Source: Actinoplanes auranticolor (GTDB lineage Bacteria > Actinomycetota > Actinomycetes > Mycobacteriales > Micromonosporaceae). From it: a stretch of DNA of 64,000 bases. The notes under the pieces were generated by a model. It had not been told where the DNA came from, made no database searches, and was given only the letters and a program-made list of their open reading frames with translations. Both the position numbers and the translations under genes were made by a program. How positions within the stretch are numbered: the first letter of the stretch is position 1; every line of letters begins with the position of its first letter. The DNA lies in contig NZ_BOQL01000067.1 of assembly GCF_018332655.1 (NCBI RefSeq), positions 1 through 64,000 of the forward strand. The letters run 5' to 3'. Below, piece after piece: positions 25,683 to 34,544 of the stretch.

Positions 25683-28600
25683 TTAGGTCGGCAACGGCTC
25701 AATGTCTAGCTCGGCGCGTCCGCCCTCCCGCAGCCTTGTCACGTCGGGATGGTGGTCGCCAAGCTGAGCGGCCAGGCCATGCAGCGCCGCTGACTCGTCG
25801 GAGCCGGTGTCGCGGGCGAGGTTGACGACGCGCAGCAGGGCGTCGGGGTGGTCCCAATCATCGCGATCGAGCTCGACCGCAAGCCGCGACAGCGCGGCCG
25901 CTTCGGTGGTCTCACCGGTCAGCGCAAGGTCTGTGGCCAGCGATGCCGCGGAGCTGCGCATGTAGTGGTGCCCATTCGGCAAGCCGATGCGGAACTGGTT
26001 GTAGCAGAGGCGGTCGACGGCCGAGGCCGTCGTCACGTCGCCGCGCGCACGGTGGACGATGGCCATGTTATGCCGGGCTATCAGCGTGAACGGATGCATG
26101 TCGCCGAAGACGACGCGATAGCGGTTGATCGTGTCGGTGAAGATGCGCTGTGCTTCGTCGAGGTCGCCGATCTGCCGGTAGGCGTTGGCCAGGGTGACAC
26201 GTGTAGCCAAGGTTAGTTCGTTGTCGGGGCCGAACCGGGCTTCGGCCCCGAGTGCGGCCTCCCGCGCGGTGTCGGCCGCCTCGGCGTGACGGCCGAGCTT
26301 TCGGAGCGCAATCGCGGTTAAACGGCCCGCGATCATGCTTAGGGGATGACGGGCGCCGTGCAACTGGACCACCGTGGGCCGCCACTGCTCGACGACCCGC
26401 AACATGGTGGTGTAGTCCCCTGCCGCATAGGTGTCCTGGGCGATGTCCAGTTGTGCAGCCACGCGTCGCGCATCCGCCGCTGGACCTCTAGCGCCCTCCC
26501 GGGCAGGAAGACCTCGCTCTCCGTCCAGACGTAAGGCCTCAGTATGGAAGCCGAGAAGTCGGAGGTCGGTAGCCAGATTGCCCTCGGCTCGCCGGGTGTA
26601 GACGCTGTCACCAAAAACCACACGGCAGGCTTCCACCGCGCCGCGGTCAAGGTCGAGAGCTTCCTGCCATTGGCCAGCGATGCGTAAGTCGTGACCTACT
26701 TGCAGGCTGAGAAGTAAGGGAAACTCGTGCTCCGCGCCGAGGCGCGCCCGAGACAGCTCGTACGTCTCGCGGGTGAGGGCGGCAGCTCCGGGGCCGTCGC
26801 CCAAAGCGCGCAGGGCGGCGGATTGGATGCTCCGCGCGCGCAGGGTGTTTTCCGCGTCTCGGCCGAACGTCCTCTCCCATGCCGAGGCCGCACCTTCCGC
26901 GATGGCGCGGCTGTTCTCATACTCTCCGATCAGGTAGAGGTAACGGGCGTGGTCGAGCACAACCTGCCGGGCGTCGGGGTCAGACGCGCCGACCAGGTTC
27001 GCCGGTTGGATATGCGGGCCGAGTTCGGCCTGCCTCTCGAAGTCGCCCACCTCGTCGGGGTCGCCGGGATTGGCCGCGGAAAGGATGGCCTGGACGTCTT
27101 TTAGGGTCCGTTCGGCCTCCTCCGGTGACATGGCGTCTCGCAGGATGGCCTGGACGAGGCGATGCACCTGCACCCGTTGGCCGGCGTCGATCTTGGCCAG
27201 CCCGTGTCGCGACAGGTCACGCACGGCGCGGTTAAGGTCGATCTGATTAATCAGCATCCGACCCAAGGGTGGGGTGACTCGGCCGCGGGCACCGCGTCGA
27301 AGGAGACTCAGCGACACCGGCTCGCTACCGAGAAAGCCGAACAGCTGAAACAGCTGAACTGACGCGGGATTTTGCGATCGGAGCTGTTCGAGCGCGAGCT
27401 GTACGGTTGCGCTAACGGTGGCGGGATAACTAGCGGGCTTGCCCTCGCTGAGTAACTCGTGCTGGTGCTCTTCAAGCAGGTTGATGTACTCCGTCGCCGG
27501 CGTCGCGGTGGCGTCGAGGTATGCGGCCGCCTGCTCGAGCGCCAAAGGCAAGTCGCCGAGCCGTTCAGCCAGCCGGTCGGCGTCCCCCGTGGAGATCGTG
27601 TGGTCGCCGCCATCGGTGTTCATCCGGCGAAGCAGCAGGTCGATGCTCTCCGCCCGCGTCATGACGTCGACTTCGATGACGTGGTGTTGGCTCCTGAAGG
27701 CGGGGTTGCGGGTCGTGATGATCACATGGCCGCCGCCGGACGGCAGAAGTTCGCCGATGTCGTCGAACGACGCCGCGTTGTCGTACACCAGCAGCCACGG
27801 CATGTCGGCGGTGACAAGCCAGTCGAGAACGGTACGCGTCGTCTCGTTGATGTCATCGCTCGGCGGAAGACCGAGACGCTGTGCCAGCGAGTTCAGACTT
27901 CTGCGTACCGCCTGCACCTGTTCGGCCGGCACCCACCAGACCAGTTGGTACTCCTCCTGGTGTCGATAGGTGTACTCGATCGCGAGCTGGGTCTTACCGA
28001 CGCCAGCCATCCCCTGCAGGACGACAGTTGATCTGTGCAGCAGTTCGTCATGGAGCACGGCGAGAAGATTCGGACGTCCACGCAGGTGGCTGTTGCGCGC
28101 GGGGACGCCGCCCCAGATGAGCTCGCCGCGGCCGACTGCGGCGGGGCCGGGCGCCGTTCCTGTGGCGACGGCCGTGTGAGTGGCGGGTTCGAGGAGATAG
28201 ACGCTACCTCGGCCGGTCTGCACCCGCACGGGCGCTCCACCGACCTCCACGGTGGTGGGTCGATCGGGCTCCACTCGGAGGATCCGTTGCTGCCGTTGGC
28301 GACCGGATCCCCACCGCACCTGCAGGATGCGTGGCCGGGTGTCGGGTACCGACAGCACCTGGGCGGGCGCTGAACCGGTGTAGTTGAAGGTCAGGTCCCA
28401 GCCGTCGTGCCGCACCCGTACGGTGGTGTCGGCCACCCGATCGCCCAGTGCCGCGACATCCGCCAGGTCGAGCGGCAGATCCTCAGGCGCCGTCGTCGAG
28501 CCGGCCGCATCCGTGGTCTGCAGCAGCTGCCACGCCGGCACCGTCTGCTGTACGGAGGACGGCAGCCGGCGGAACGCCGCGCCGAACCACCCCGCCACGC

Positions 28601-29054
28601 CCGCCCGTCCAGGCTCGACCGCCGCCCGCACCGCGGACCGCAACAGTTCCTCGGCGTCCTCGGCATCGGGGTCGCCCGCCGCCCGGCTCACCGCGGCCCA
28701 GGTGATTCGCTCCTCCAGCCGCAGCGCCGGCGACCGACCAGCGTGCACGGCGGCGACCGTCTCCCGCACCCGCCAGGCCGGGTCGCGCCGGTCGGCAGCG
28801 AGCCGGGCTACGAGCCGATTCCGCAGATCTGGCAGCAGTTCGCCGCGCAGCCGGACGGCGTCCGCGCTGCGCACGCCGACCCAGTCGCTGAACCACAGAT
28901 CGCCCTCGGCGCCGACGTCGCGGCCCGGCGCGCAGGCCAGCCGAACGGCGCGGATCAGCTCCGGCTCGATCTGCACCGCAGTACTGAGCAGCACAGCCAG
29001 CTCGGCCGGGCCGCTCCCGGGCGCAGGGTACGCAGCCAGCGTCGCGGCCGTCAT
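25683..29054 (-). CDS. NB-ARC STAND NTPase with TPR repeats and MoxR-linked N-terminal domain
   Basis: A 1,123-residue regulator. Residues 1-200 are a helical domain (LLSTAVQIEPELIRAVRLAC, GDLWFSDWVGVRSADAV) that I associate with proteins encoded beside MoxR/vWA pairs. A beta-rich linker follows (TVRVRHDGWDLTFNYTG). NB-ARC spans about 330-600, with GMAGVGKTQLA (about 346-356), Walker B LLVYDNA (about 420), ITTRNPAF and the GLPL-like DLPLALEQAAAYLD. Residues 680-1110 are TPR units of the Fic/FxsT kind (GRHAEAADTAREAA, LANAYRQIGDLDEAQRI). The family works as a signal-gated switch: TPRs sense, NB-ARC oligomerises, the N-terminal domain talks to partners. The ATG at 29054 overlaps the stop of the vWA gene by 4 bases (ATGA). 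It is the last gene of a five-gene operon. Confidence 0.88.
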   Translation of the reverse strand: MTAATLAAYPAPGSGPAELAVLLSTAVQIEPELIRAVRLACAPGRDVGAEGDLWFSDWVGVRSADAVRLRGELLPDLRNRLVARLAADRRDPAWRVRETVAAVHAGRSPALRLEERITWAAVSRAAGDPDAEDAEELLRSAVRAAVEPGRAGVAGWFGAAFRRLPSSVQQTVPAWQLLQTTDAAGSTTAPEDLPLDLADVAALGDRVADTTVRVRHDGWDLTFNYTGSAPAQVLSVPDTRPRILQVRWGSGRQRQQRILRVEPDRPTTVEVGGAPVRVQTGRGSVYLLEPATHTAVATGTAPGPAAVGRGELIWGGVPARNSHLRGRPNLLAVLHDELLHRSTVVLQGMAGVGKTQLAIEYTYRHQEEYQLVWWVPAEQVQAVRRSLNSLAQRLGLPPSDDINETTRTVLDWLVTADMPWLLVYDNAASFDDIGELLPSGGGHVIITTRNPAFRSQHHVIEVDVMTRAESIDLLLRRMNTDGGDHTISTGDADRLAERLGDLPLALEQAAAYLDATATPATEYINLLEEHQHELLSEGKPASYPATVSATVQLALEQLRSQNPASVQLFQLFGFLGSEPVSLSLLRRGARGRVTPPLGRMLINQIDLNRAVRDLSRHGLAKIDAGQRVQVHRLVQAILRDAMSPEEAERTLKDVQAILSAANPGDPDEVGDFERQAELGPHIQPANLVGASDPDARQVVLDHARYLYLIGEYENSRAIAEGAASAWERTFGRDAENTLRARSIQSAALRALGDGPGAAALTRETYELSRARLGAEHEFPLLLSLQVGHDLRIAGQWQEALDLDRGAVEACRVVFGDSVYTRRAEGNLATDLRLLGFHTEALRLDGERGLPAREGARGPAADARRVAAQLDIAQDTYAAGDYTTMLRVVEQWRPTVVQLHGARHPLSMIAGRLTAIALRKLGRHAEAADTAREAALGAEARFGPDNELTLATRVTLANAYRQIGDLDEAQRIFTDTINRYRVVFGDMHPFTLIARHNMAIVHRARGDVTTASAVDRLCYNQFRIGLPNGHHYMRSSAASLATDLALTGETTEAAALSRLAVELDRDDWDHPDALLRVVNLARDTGSDESAALHGLAAQLGDHHPDVTRLREGGRAELDIEPLPT

Positions 29055-29998
29055 CGGACCGCCGCCCGGGCGTGGCTCACGGTCACTTTCCGGTCCCAGG
29101 CCAGCATGGCACACCGCGCGCGCAGCGCCGCCGGCCACCGGGCCGGCGGGTACGGCACCAGCGCCACCGATCCGCATCGATGACGACGCAGCAGATCGAA
29201 GAACGCCAACCACTCACCCTGCTCGGCCCGGCGGACCGAGGCCGGATCGCCGCCGATGCCGAAGTCAGTCAGCAACAGCACAGGCCGACCGCTCTCCGGG
29301 GGTGCGTAGTCGTTCCACGTCGACCGCCGCCCGGGGCCTGCGCCGCGCAGCGGGGCGTCAGCGAAGTTCAGCACGTCTGCCGCGCCTTCGCCCAACAGGG
29401 CCAGCACGGCGTCCCGGATGTCGCTCTGGTCGCGCCGGAACGGCCGCATGCCTTCGCCCAGGTCGATCAGAACCTGAGCTCCGAACCGCAGGGTCGGCCG
29501 CGGCTCGCACGGCACCGCTGACAGCGGCCGCCCGGCGGCTATCAGGCCGACCGCCGCGGTCACGTCCGGCGGACCGTCGGCGACCTCACGGGAGACCAAG
29601 AACTGCACGATGGCCGGTGCCGAGCGGGGCGCCAGCAGCGACTGGTGGGGCAGTGGAGATCGGTTCGCACCGCTTGAAGGCGGCGGCAGCACCGGGCCGG
29701 GCCGCAGTGTCGCCTCGATCGGCTCGGCCGTGATCGGCTCGAGCACCGCGACCGGGGGGCCGTCGCGCGTCGCTACGTCTCGACCTAGCGGCGTCACCAG
29801 TCGACCGGCCGGGTCGAGAGCAGACTCCTCGGCGGCGGGCTGCACCTCGGGCAGGACGATGTCGGAGGTGCCGGGCGTTTCCTCTCGGCGAACCGGGCCG
29901 AAGCCGAGAAGCCTGGCCACCGCGGCCAGCTCGGTGTCGCTTCGCGCGCCGGTGCCGGTAACGGCGCGCAGCAGGTCTGCCCACCAGATGTCGCGCAT
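29051..29998 (-). CDS. vWA-like protein of the MoxR module
   Basis: A 315-residue protein. A variable proline-rich middle (residues 50-130) separates a short N-terminal helix region (ELAAVARLLGFGPV) from a C-terminal domain at about 165-310 that resembles a von Willebrand A fold. AQVLIDLGEGMRPF stands where the MIDAS DxSxS normally is, and RPVLLLTDFGIGG where the second metal-ligand strand is expected. The MIDAS serines are replaced, so metal-dependent ligand binding may be lost or altered. The ATG follows the MoxR stop with a single base between (TGATATG). MoxR ATPases typically act with a vWA partner, which fits this position. The fold is assigned from motifs and context rather than strong similarity. 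Confidence 0.72.
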   Translation of the reverse strand: MRDIWWADLLRAVTGTGARSDTELAAVARLLGFGPVRREETPGTSDIVLPEVQPAAEESALDPAGRLVTPLGRDVATRDGPPVAVLEPITAEPIEATLRPGPVLPPPSSGANRSPLPHQSLLAPRSAPAIVQFLVSREVADGPPDVTAAVGLIAAGRPLSAVPCEPRPTLRFGAQVLIDLGEGMRPFRRDQSDIRDAVLALLGEGAADVLNFADAPLRGAGPGRRSTWNDYAPPESGRPVLLLTDFGIGGDPASVRRAEQGEWLAFFDLLRRHRCGSVALVPYPPARWPAALRARCAMLAWDRKVTVSHARAAVR

Positions 29999-29999
29999 A

Positions 30000-30944
30000 T
30001 CAGGCCTTGGGCTGCTGGACCTTGAGCAAGGTCAGCCCCCGTAGACGGCCCCACTCCGGTGAACCGAGCCCGATATCCAGTTCGCGCATGGCCTGGAACG
30101 CGTCGAGGTATTCCGCCGTGCTGGGCGGCCGGATGCCGCCGGCCTGGGCTTCCACGCGGGCATCAAGTAGGTCTCCGGCCAGTTGCTCGGCCAGCTCACG
30201 TTCAGCCCGCCCGAAAGCTGCGCCGTGGTAGCGCAGATGCCGCTCGGCCACCTGCACGAGATGCTGCTCGGTGGGCTCAGGCACCCAGACAACCACGCAC
30301 CGCCGCAGGAAAGCCTGCGGCAACTCGCGCTCCTCGTTCGTCGTGATCATGATGAGGTGCTGGACGCCGCCGCCGCGGTGCCGAACCCGGGCACCGGTCT
30401 CGGTCACCTCGAACTCGTTCGAGCCGAGCGGGACCAGCATGCCGTTCGGCAGATCGGGATCGGCCTTATCGACCTCGTCGATGAGCACGACCGCCTTGTC
30501 AGGCGCGCGTTGCGCGTTGCGCGGGTCGGGATCCTCCGCCGGCACAAAATCGGTGTCTTCCTCCGGCGCCCCTCGCCGGCGCGCCAGCTCAGGAGCGAAC
30601 GCCCACCAGAGCACACCGGGCTGGACGTAGTTGACGTCATGCAGGGCGGCGCCCAGAGTCCGCACCTGTGCGTCGGCCAGCCGCCGGACGGCGTCAAATG
30701 ACCACAGCAGATCCCGGGCGGTTGTCCGCGACGTGACCACATGCTCGTAATAACGCCACCCCTTCTCCCGGGCCACATAGGCCGCCAGAGACGACTTGCC
30801 GCAACCGGGCTCGCCGCGCAGCAGTAGCGGCCGCCCGGTCGCCTCGGCCACCCGCACGGCGAAGGCCACTTCAGGATCGATCACGTACGCCGCGCCGTCC
30901 CGGCTGTCCGGTACGACGGGCGCGGCGCCGCTGGGCTCAGTCAC
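30000..30944 (-). CDS. MoxR-family AAA+ ATPase
   Basis: A 314-residue AAA+ protein of the MoxR clade. Walker A GEPGCGKSSLA is at about 45-55, Walker B VVLIDEVDKADPDLPN near 150, sensor 1 MITTNEERELP and the arginine-finger region AFLRRCVVVWVPEP near 205. A helical lid follows to the end. MoxR proteins remodel partner complexes, usually with a vWA protein. Here that partner is the next gene. The ORF is open from a GTG at 30956, but the GTG at 30944 lies 11 bases after GGAAGG and overlaps the TIR gene stop by 8 bases, so I prefer it. The gene is third in the SLOG-TIR-MoxR-vWA-STAND operon. Confidence 0.9.
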   Translation of the reverse strand: MTEPSGAAPVVPDSRDGAAYVIDPEVAFAVRVAEATGRPLLLRGEPGCGKSSLAAYVAREKGWRYYEHVVTSRTTARDLLWSFDAVRRLADAQVRTLGAALHDVNYVQPGVLWWAFAPELARRRGAPEEDTDFVPAEDPDPRNAQRAPDKAVVLIDEVDKADPDLPNGMLVPLGSNEFEVTETGARVRHRGGGVQHLIMITTNEERELPQAFLRRCVVVWVPEPTEQHLVQVAERHLRYHGAAFGRAERELAEQLAGDLLDARVEAQAGGIRPPSTAEYLDAFQAMRELDIGLGSPEWGRLRGLTLLKVQQPKA

Positions 30945-32202
30945 GGTAACCGCCACCTTCCGAAACTCTGCGGATCATGCGATACAGGCTGCGTACCGTG
31001 CGATGGGCGACGAATTCCTCGTCCGGGCTCAGCACCGGCTCCAGCACCCGGACGTCGCGCAACCCCCAAGCGTCAACGGCCGCGGCGGCGGCGAGTCCCG
31101 AAGGCACGGTGAGCAGCACAGTCAGCCAGGGGAAGACTGTGCGCAGCTGCTTGATAACGGAGGCCACCGCGTCGTGCGGCAAGTCGGCGGCAGCCACAAT
31201 CAGATAGGACGGCCAGGGCGGGCCCTCGCGTAGCTCTCGTTCGGGCACGGCGAACCGGCCGGTAACTGGCGGCTCGACGCCGAGGAGCCGGAACACAGCC
31301 TCCTCGCACTGGTCGAACAGGTCCTGCTCGACGTCCTCGCCCAGCACGGCGGTGACCCGCTCAACCTGGACGCGGGCATCCACACAGGTGGCACGCCGCA
31401 CATAGTGCTCCGGTGTGTGCGGGTCGTCGGCGTTCAGCACGGCCACCGTGGAACGGGCAGGCGCGGTCAGGTGACGCGACGCCGACTGCTCGACCCAGGC
31501 CGGGCTGACCAGGTGCGCGAGCTTGAGCAGGGTGTCGGTGGTAGCGGCGTACACCAGGCGGCTTATCGCGTCCACCGTCGCCGTGTCAGTCGACCGACCG
31601 AGGAACTGGTGGGCAAGGAAACGACACCCGCCCGGCAACAGCACCTGGTCGGCGTCCTGCGGCGAGACGCCCAGCTCCAGGGCCGCCTGCCGCAGCCTCT
31701 GGCGCTGGTCGACCCGAGCGAACAGGGTTTCCAGGTCATCAAACCACTGTTCCATGCGGCTGGTCGTCATCCCGCCGATCGGCGTCGCCTCGGCCACTCG
31801 GGCGGCTACCCGCTCGGCGATCACCGCCGGGCCGAGACCATCGGCCAGCAGGAACTGCTGCTCGGTGAACTCGCCAAACCCTGCCTTGCGGACCGCCGCC
31901 ACGTTGGTCGCGTCCAGCAGTACAGGCAGCACGCACAGCTCTGGATGAAACGCCCGCCGCCACAGCAGCACATCGACCTCGCGCTGTACCCAGCGCCGGC
32001 CGATCGACATCTGGTCCAGCAGAACCACGGCAGCACCGCACAACGCCAGCTCATGATACAGCCGGGAGCGCCACCGGTCCCCGAGCAAGATCGTGGAGTC
32101 CACGAACACCGAGTGCCCGGCCGACTCAAGCCGGCGGACCACGCTCCGGAGCACCGCCTTCGCATGGTCGGTCCCCGCGCTGTGGCTGATGAAGAATCTC
32201 AA
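30937..32202 (-). CDS. TIR-domain protein
   Basis: A 421-residue protein with an N-terminal TIR domain at about 1-140. FFISHSAG is the first strand, VFVDSTILLGDRWRSRL the second strand and BB-loop region, and RRWVQREVDVLL carries Glu75 at the position of the catalytic glutamate of NAD-cleaving TIRs. It may therefore make a cyclic ADP-ribose-type signal or deplete NAD. The remaining 280 residues are not recognised; they include a helical part and a Rossmann-like end (PWLTVLLTVPSGL). The start is TTG, overlapping the SLOG-TM stop in a TTGA arrangement, so its translation depends on the upstream gene. TIR beside SLOG recalls Thoeris defence, but the SIR2 NADase of ThsA is absent. Confidence 0.85.
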   Translation of the reverse strand: MRFFISHSAGTDHAKAVLRSVVRRLESAGHSVFVDSTILLGDRWRSRLYHELALCGAAVVLLDQMSIGRRWVQREVDVLLWRRAFHPELCVLPVLLDATNVAAVRKAGFGEFTEQQFLLADGLGPAVIAERVAARVAEATPIGGMTTSRMEQWFDDLETLFARVDQRQRLRQAALELGVSPQDADQVLLPGGCRFLAHQFLGRSTDTATVDAISRLVYAATTDTLLKLAHLVSPAWVEQSASRHLTAPARSTVAVLNADDPHTPEHYVRRATCVDARVQVERVTAVLGEDVEQDLFDQCEEAVFRLLGVEPPVTGRFAVPERELREGPPWPSYLIVAAADLPHDAVASVIKQLRTVFPWLTVLLTVPSGLAAAAAVDAWGLRDVRVLEPVLSPDEEFVAHRTVRSLYRMIRRVSEGGGYRD

Positions 32203-33242
32203 CTCGTGCCGGACCCCGGGACTCTGGTCTCGCCACTGAGCACCTTCTCCAGCACCCGGTCGAAGGCGAACCCCGCGGTGAACGCCAGTGGGGCGAGAAA
32301 GAACAACAGGCGTTGTACATCGAGCCGTTGCAACAGGTCAGGCACGCTCACCAGCTCGCCGGCCACGTACAGGAAAACCGTCACGAAGCCGGCGCCCAAA
32401 CCGCGGGCGGCGGCCAAGGCCCAGCCGGCTTGCTCATTGAGGTTGCGTAGCATGGCACCGGCGGCAGCCGCGACCATGGGGATAGCCAACAGCAGCAGGA
32501 AGCCGCGGACTCCGGGTTGAGCGCCCCCAGCGAACGAAACCCCAAGCCAGGCGACTATGAGCGCCGTGATGGTGCACAGCAGCGCCGCCCGTGCCGCCCA
32601 CCGCCCGCGCCGGGCATCCTGTTCCTCGACGACCGTGCGCCTTGCCCGGCGCGCACGCTGTGTGAGTAGCAGCCCCACCAGCTCGCCAGCGGACTCCGGC
32701 GACCACGGCTGCCCCATCCGGACGATCTCCTCCGGCGTGGCATCGTTGCGTACGTTGTCAAGGTTGACCCATACCTGGCCGGCGCCTCCGCCGAAACACC
32801 CCACCGGCAGCACGGGAACCTTCTGGGTCAGAGCAACGATCCCGGCGAGGCGCGTCGATCGTGCACCGCCGATCATGACGATCCCGTCAGCAGCCAGCAG
32901 CGACCGGAAGAACGACAACTCCCACTCGCCGCTGGTGTCAGGCTGCACCACAACTTGGGTGTCGGTCCCGGGCGGCAGCGCAAAGTCGATCTCGCCGTGC
33001 CGCGGCGGGCGAGCGACAACCCGGCCCGGCTTCTCGGCTTGGGCGTAGCCGCGGACAACGTCCGACTCCACATAGCCCGGCTTACTGGAGAAGACCAAGA
33101 GGTCACACCCCGCCTCGGCCAGCGACTGTCCGAGCTCCGCGCAAGCCTCGCGCCCGCGTTCGGCGTCGCGCAGCGGCGGCTCGTATCCACCCCGAGCATT
33201 ATCCAAGCTGCCGATGATCGCTATCAATGGCCGGGTCACCAT
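32199..33242 (-). CDS. SLOG-domain protein with four transmembrane segments
   Basis: A 347-residue protein, first gene of the operon. Residues 1-165 look like a SLOG (SMF/LOG-type Rossmann) nucleotide-sensing domain: IAIIGSLD opens the fold, followed by AEAGCDLLVFSSKPG, then the diagnostic SLLAADGIVMIGGARST and KVPVLPVGCFGGGAG. Residues 218-238, 246-264, 281-299 and 311-327 are strongly hydrophobic, so the C-terminus is a four-helix membrane unit. Proteins of this build are predicted membrane effectors opened by a nucleotide ligand. The TIR product of the next gene is the obvious candidate ligand source. The ATG at 33242 lacks a good ribosome binding site, so the transcript may be leaderless. 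Confidence 0.85.
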   Translation of the reverse strand: MVTRPLIAIIGSLDNARGGYEPPLRDAERGREACAELGQSLAEAGCDLLVFSSKPGYVESDVVRGYAQAEKPGRVVARPPRHGEIDFALPPGTDTQVVVQPDTSGEWELSFFRSLLAADGIVMIGGARSTRLAGIVALTQKVPVLPVGCFGGGAGQVWVNLDNVRNDATPEEIVRMGQPWSPESAGELVGLLLTQRARRARRTVVEEQDARRGRWAARAALLCTITALIVAWLGVSFAGGAQPGVRGFLLLLAIPMVAAAAGAMLRNLNEQAGWALAAARGLGAGFVTVFLYVAGELVSVPDLLQRLDVQRLLFFLAPLAFTAGFAFDRVLEKVLSGETRVPGSGTS

Positions 33243-33492
33243 CTCAGGCTAGTCAACCACGCGCGGAGATCCATACAGCTCAGTAGCGTGACCTGTTCAT
33301 ACCGACGGGCGCTTGCGCGCCCAGTGACTCCGCGCTATCAAGGCACTCGGGACGATGTGAGTGTTGGCATGCCGGTCACATGATCACCGCGCTAGTCCGA
33401 CGCCGTAGACCCTCTGTGGTCCGACCCTCCACGCGTACCGCAGCCCGCCGATCCCCGATCTGTGGTTACCCGAGGGGGTCCCTATGGGTTGG
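33243..33492. other. Region upstream of the SLOG-TIR operon
   Basis: No gene was found. A small hairpin (GGGCGC-TTGC-GCGCCC, 33307-33322) could end the IS110 remnant transcript. The operon promoter must lie here, but no clear -35/-10 pair stands out. Confidence 0.4.
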
Positions 33493-33960
33493 TCAAGCGG
33501 TAGCTGGCCGAGGTCGGTAGGGGATCTTATCGCGGAGCATGAAGAATGGAACATCGCAGCGGCGGCGGGCCAGGCAGATCAGGTCAGCGTTGTGGCGATT
33601 GCCTCGGGCGCGTTCGCGGTCGTAGTAGGCGCGGCTCGGGTCAGCCAGGGCGGCGAGAAAGAACGCGCGACTGAGTGTTTGTTGCCGCCGCGGGCGGAGT
33701 GCTCGCCGCGGATGCTGCTGCCGAAACGGCGGGTGACCGGGGGCCAGGCCGGCGTAGGCGGCGAGATGGCCTGGGGTGGCGAAGGTACTGCCGTCGCCGG
33801 CTTCGAGCAGGATGCGGGCTGCGGTCCTGACGCCGATGCCGGGCATCGAGGTCAGACCTTGGCTAGAGGGTCCGCATCAAGCATCCTGACCACCTCGCCG
33901 ACGACCTGATTCGCTGTTGCAGCACGTCGCGCAGGCTGTCGGCCAACCAATCATGTACGA
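33493..33960 (-). pseudogene. IS110-family transposase, C-terminal remnant
   Basis: The minus-strand frame ending at 33493 contains the transposase_20 domain of IS110 elements: MPGIGVRTAARILLE, FATPGHLAAYAGLAP and YYDRERARGNRHNADLICLARRR. Upstream, the natural LTSMPG junction is broken by a one-base shift near 33860, and the whole N-terminal RuvC-like catalytic half is missing. What remains from about 33860 to 33960 is a short piece of the central helix. The element is dead. It lies about 250 bases in front of the SLOG-TM gene. Confidence 0.8.
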
Positions 33961-33986
33961 GTGGTGATTAGTACCGTGAACGTCTC

Positions 33987-34235
33987 ATGAGGCACACGAA
34001 TTCTGAAGAACTCTTGAACTGCTTCGGTGTCTGCGTGCGCGCCGGGCAGCGCCAATGGCTGCACCTTCCGCACGTGGCGCCCGAGCGGTTCGTTCAGGCC
34101 TGAGCCGAAGAGGAGAGGCTGCGCCAGCAGCTCGGCGACATCGTGATCTTGCGGGAACGACGCGCCGGCGTCAGCTACCCGCTGCCGCTCCGCGAGTTGC
34201 GCCGCCGCGCACGCCAGCACGGCCACATCGGCTAA
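33987..34235 (+). pseudogene. Small broken gene with in-frame stop
   Basis: From an ATG at 33987 the frame reads MRHTNSEELLNC and on through RQWLHLPHVAPERFVQA to a TGA at 34101, then continues with convincing coding bias (EERLRQQLGDIVILRERR, YPLPLRELRRRARQHGHIG) to a TAA at 34233. The second part reads like a short helical protein. Either the TGA is a recent inactivating mutation or only part is real. The family is not recognised. Confidence 0.35.
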
Positions 34236-34544
34236 GCCCTATAGCTGCAGCCGGCCGTGCACTGCCAACGCCGGGTGAAGACCGGCACACCAGAAGGCGA
34301 GAGAATCGGCCCTCGAGCCGCGCTCCGCAGGATCCATGGGACCGCCGGGTCGGGAGGCGGTGACCGGCACCCTCGACGGCAGAAAGCCGGCGGTTGGTAA
34401 CGCCGGCGCGACGCCGTCGGCGAGCGAAGATCGACCCCGACGTGGCTACCGCCTGCCGGTGCCCGCGGTGCGGTCGGCCGCGTGGAGACAGGGGCCGCGT
34501 CTGCCGGCCCAAAGCGATGACCGACCCGCCCGGCGGCGGCAAGC

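Noticed and set aside
30937..33242. Classical Thoeris (ThsA/ThsB) system
   Set aside because: TIR and SLOG are present, but there is no SIR2 domain; the SLOG protein carries membrane helices instead, and three further genes belong to the operon.
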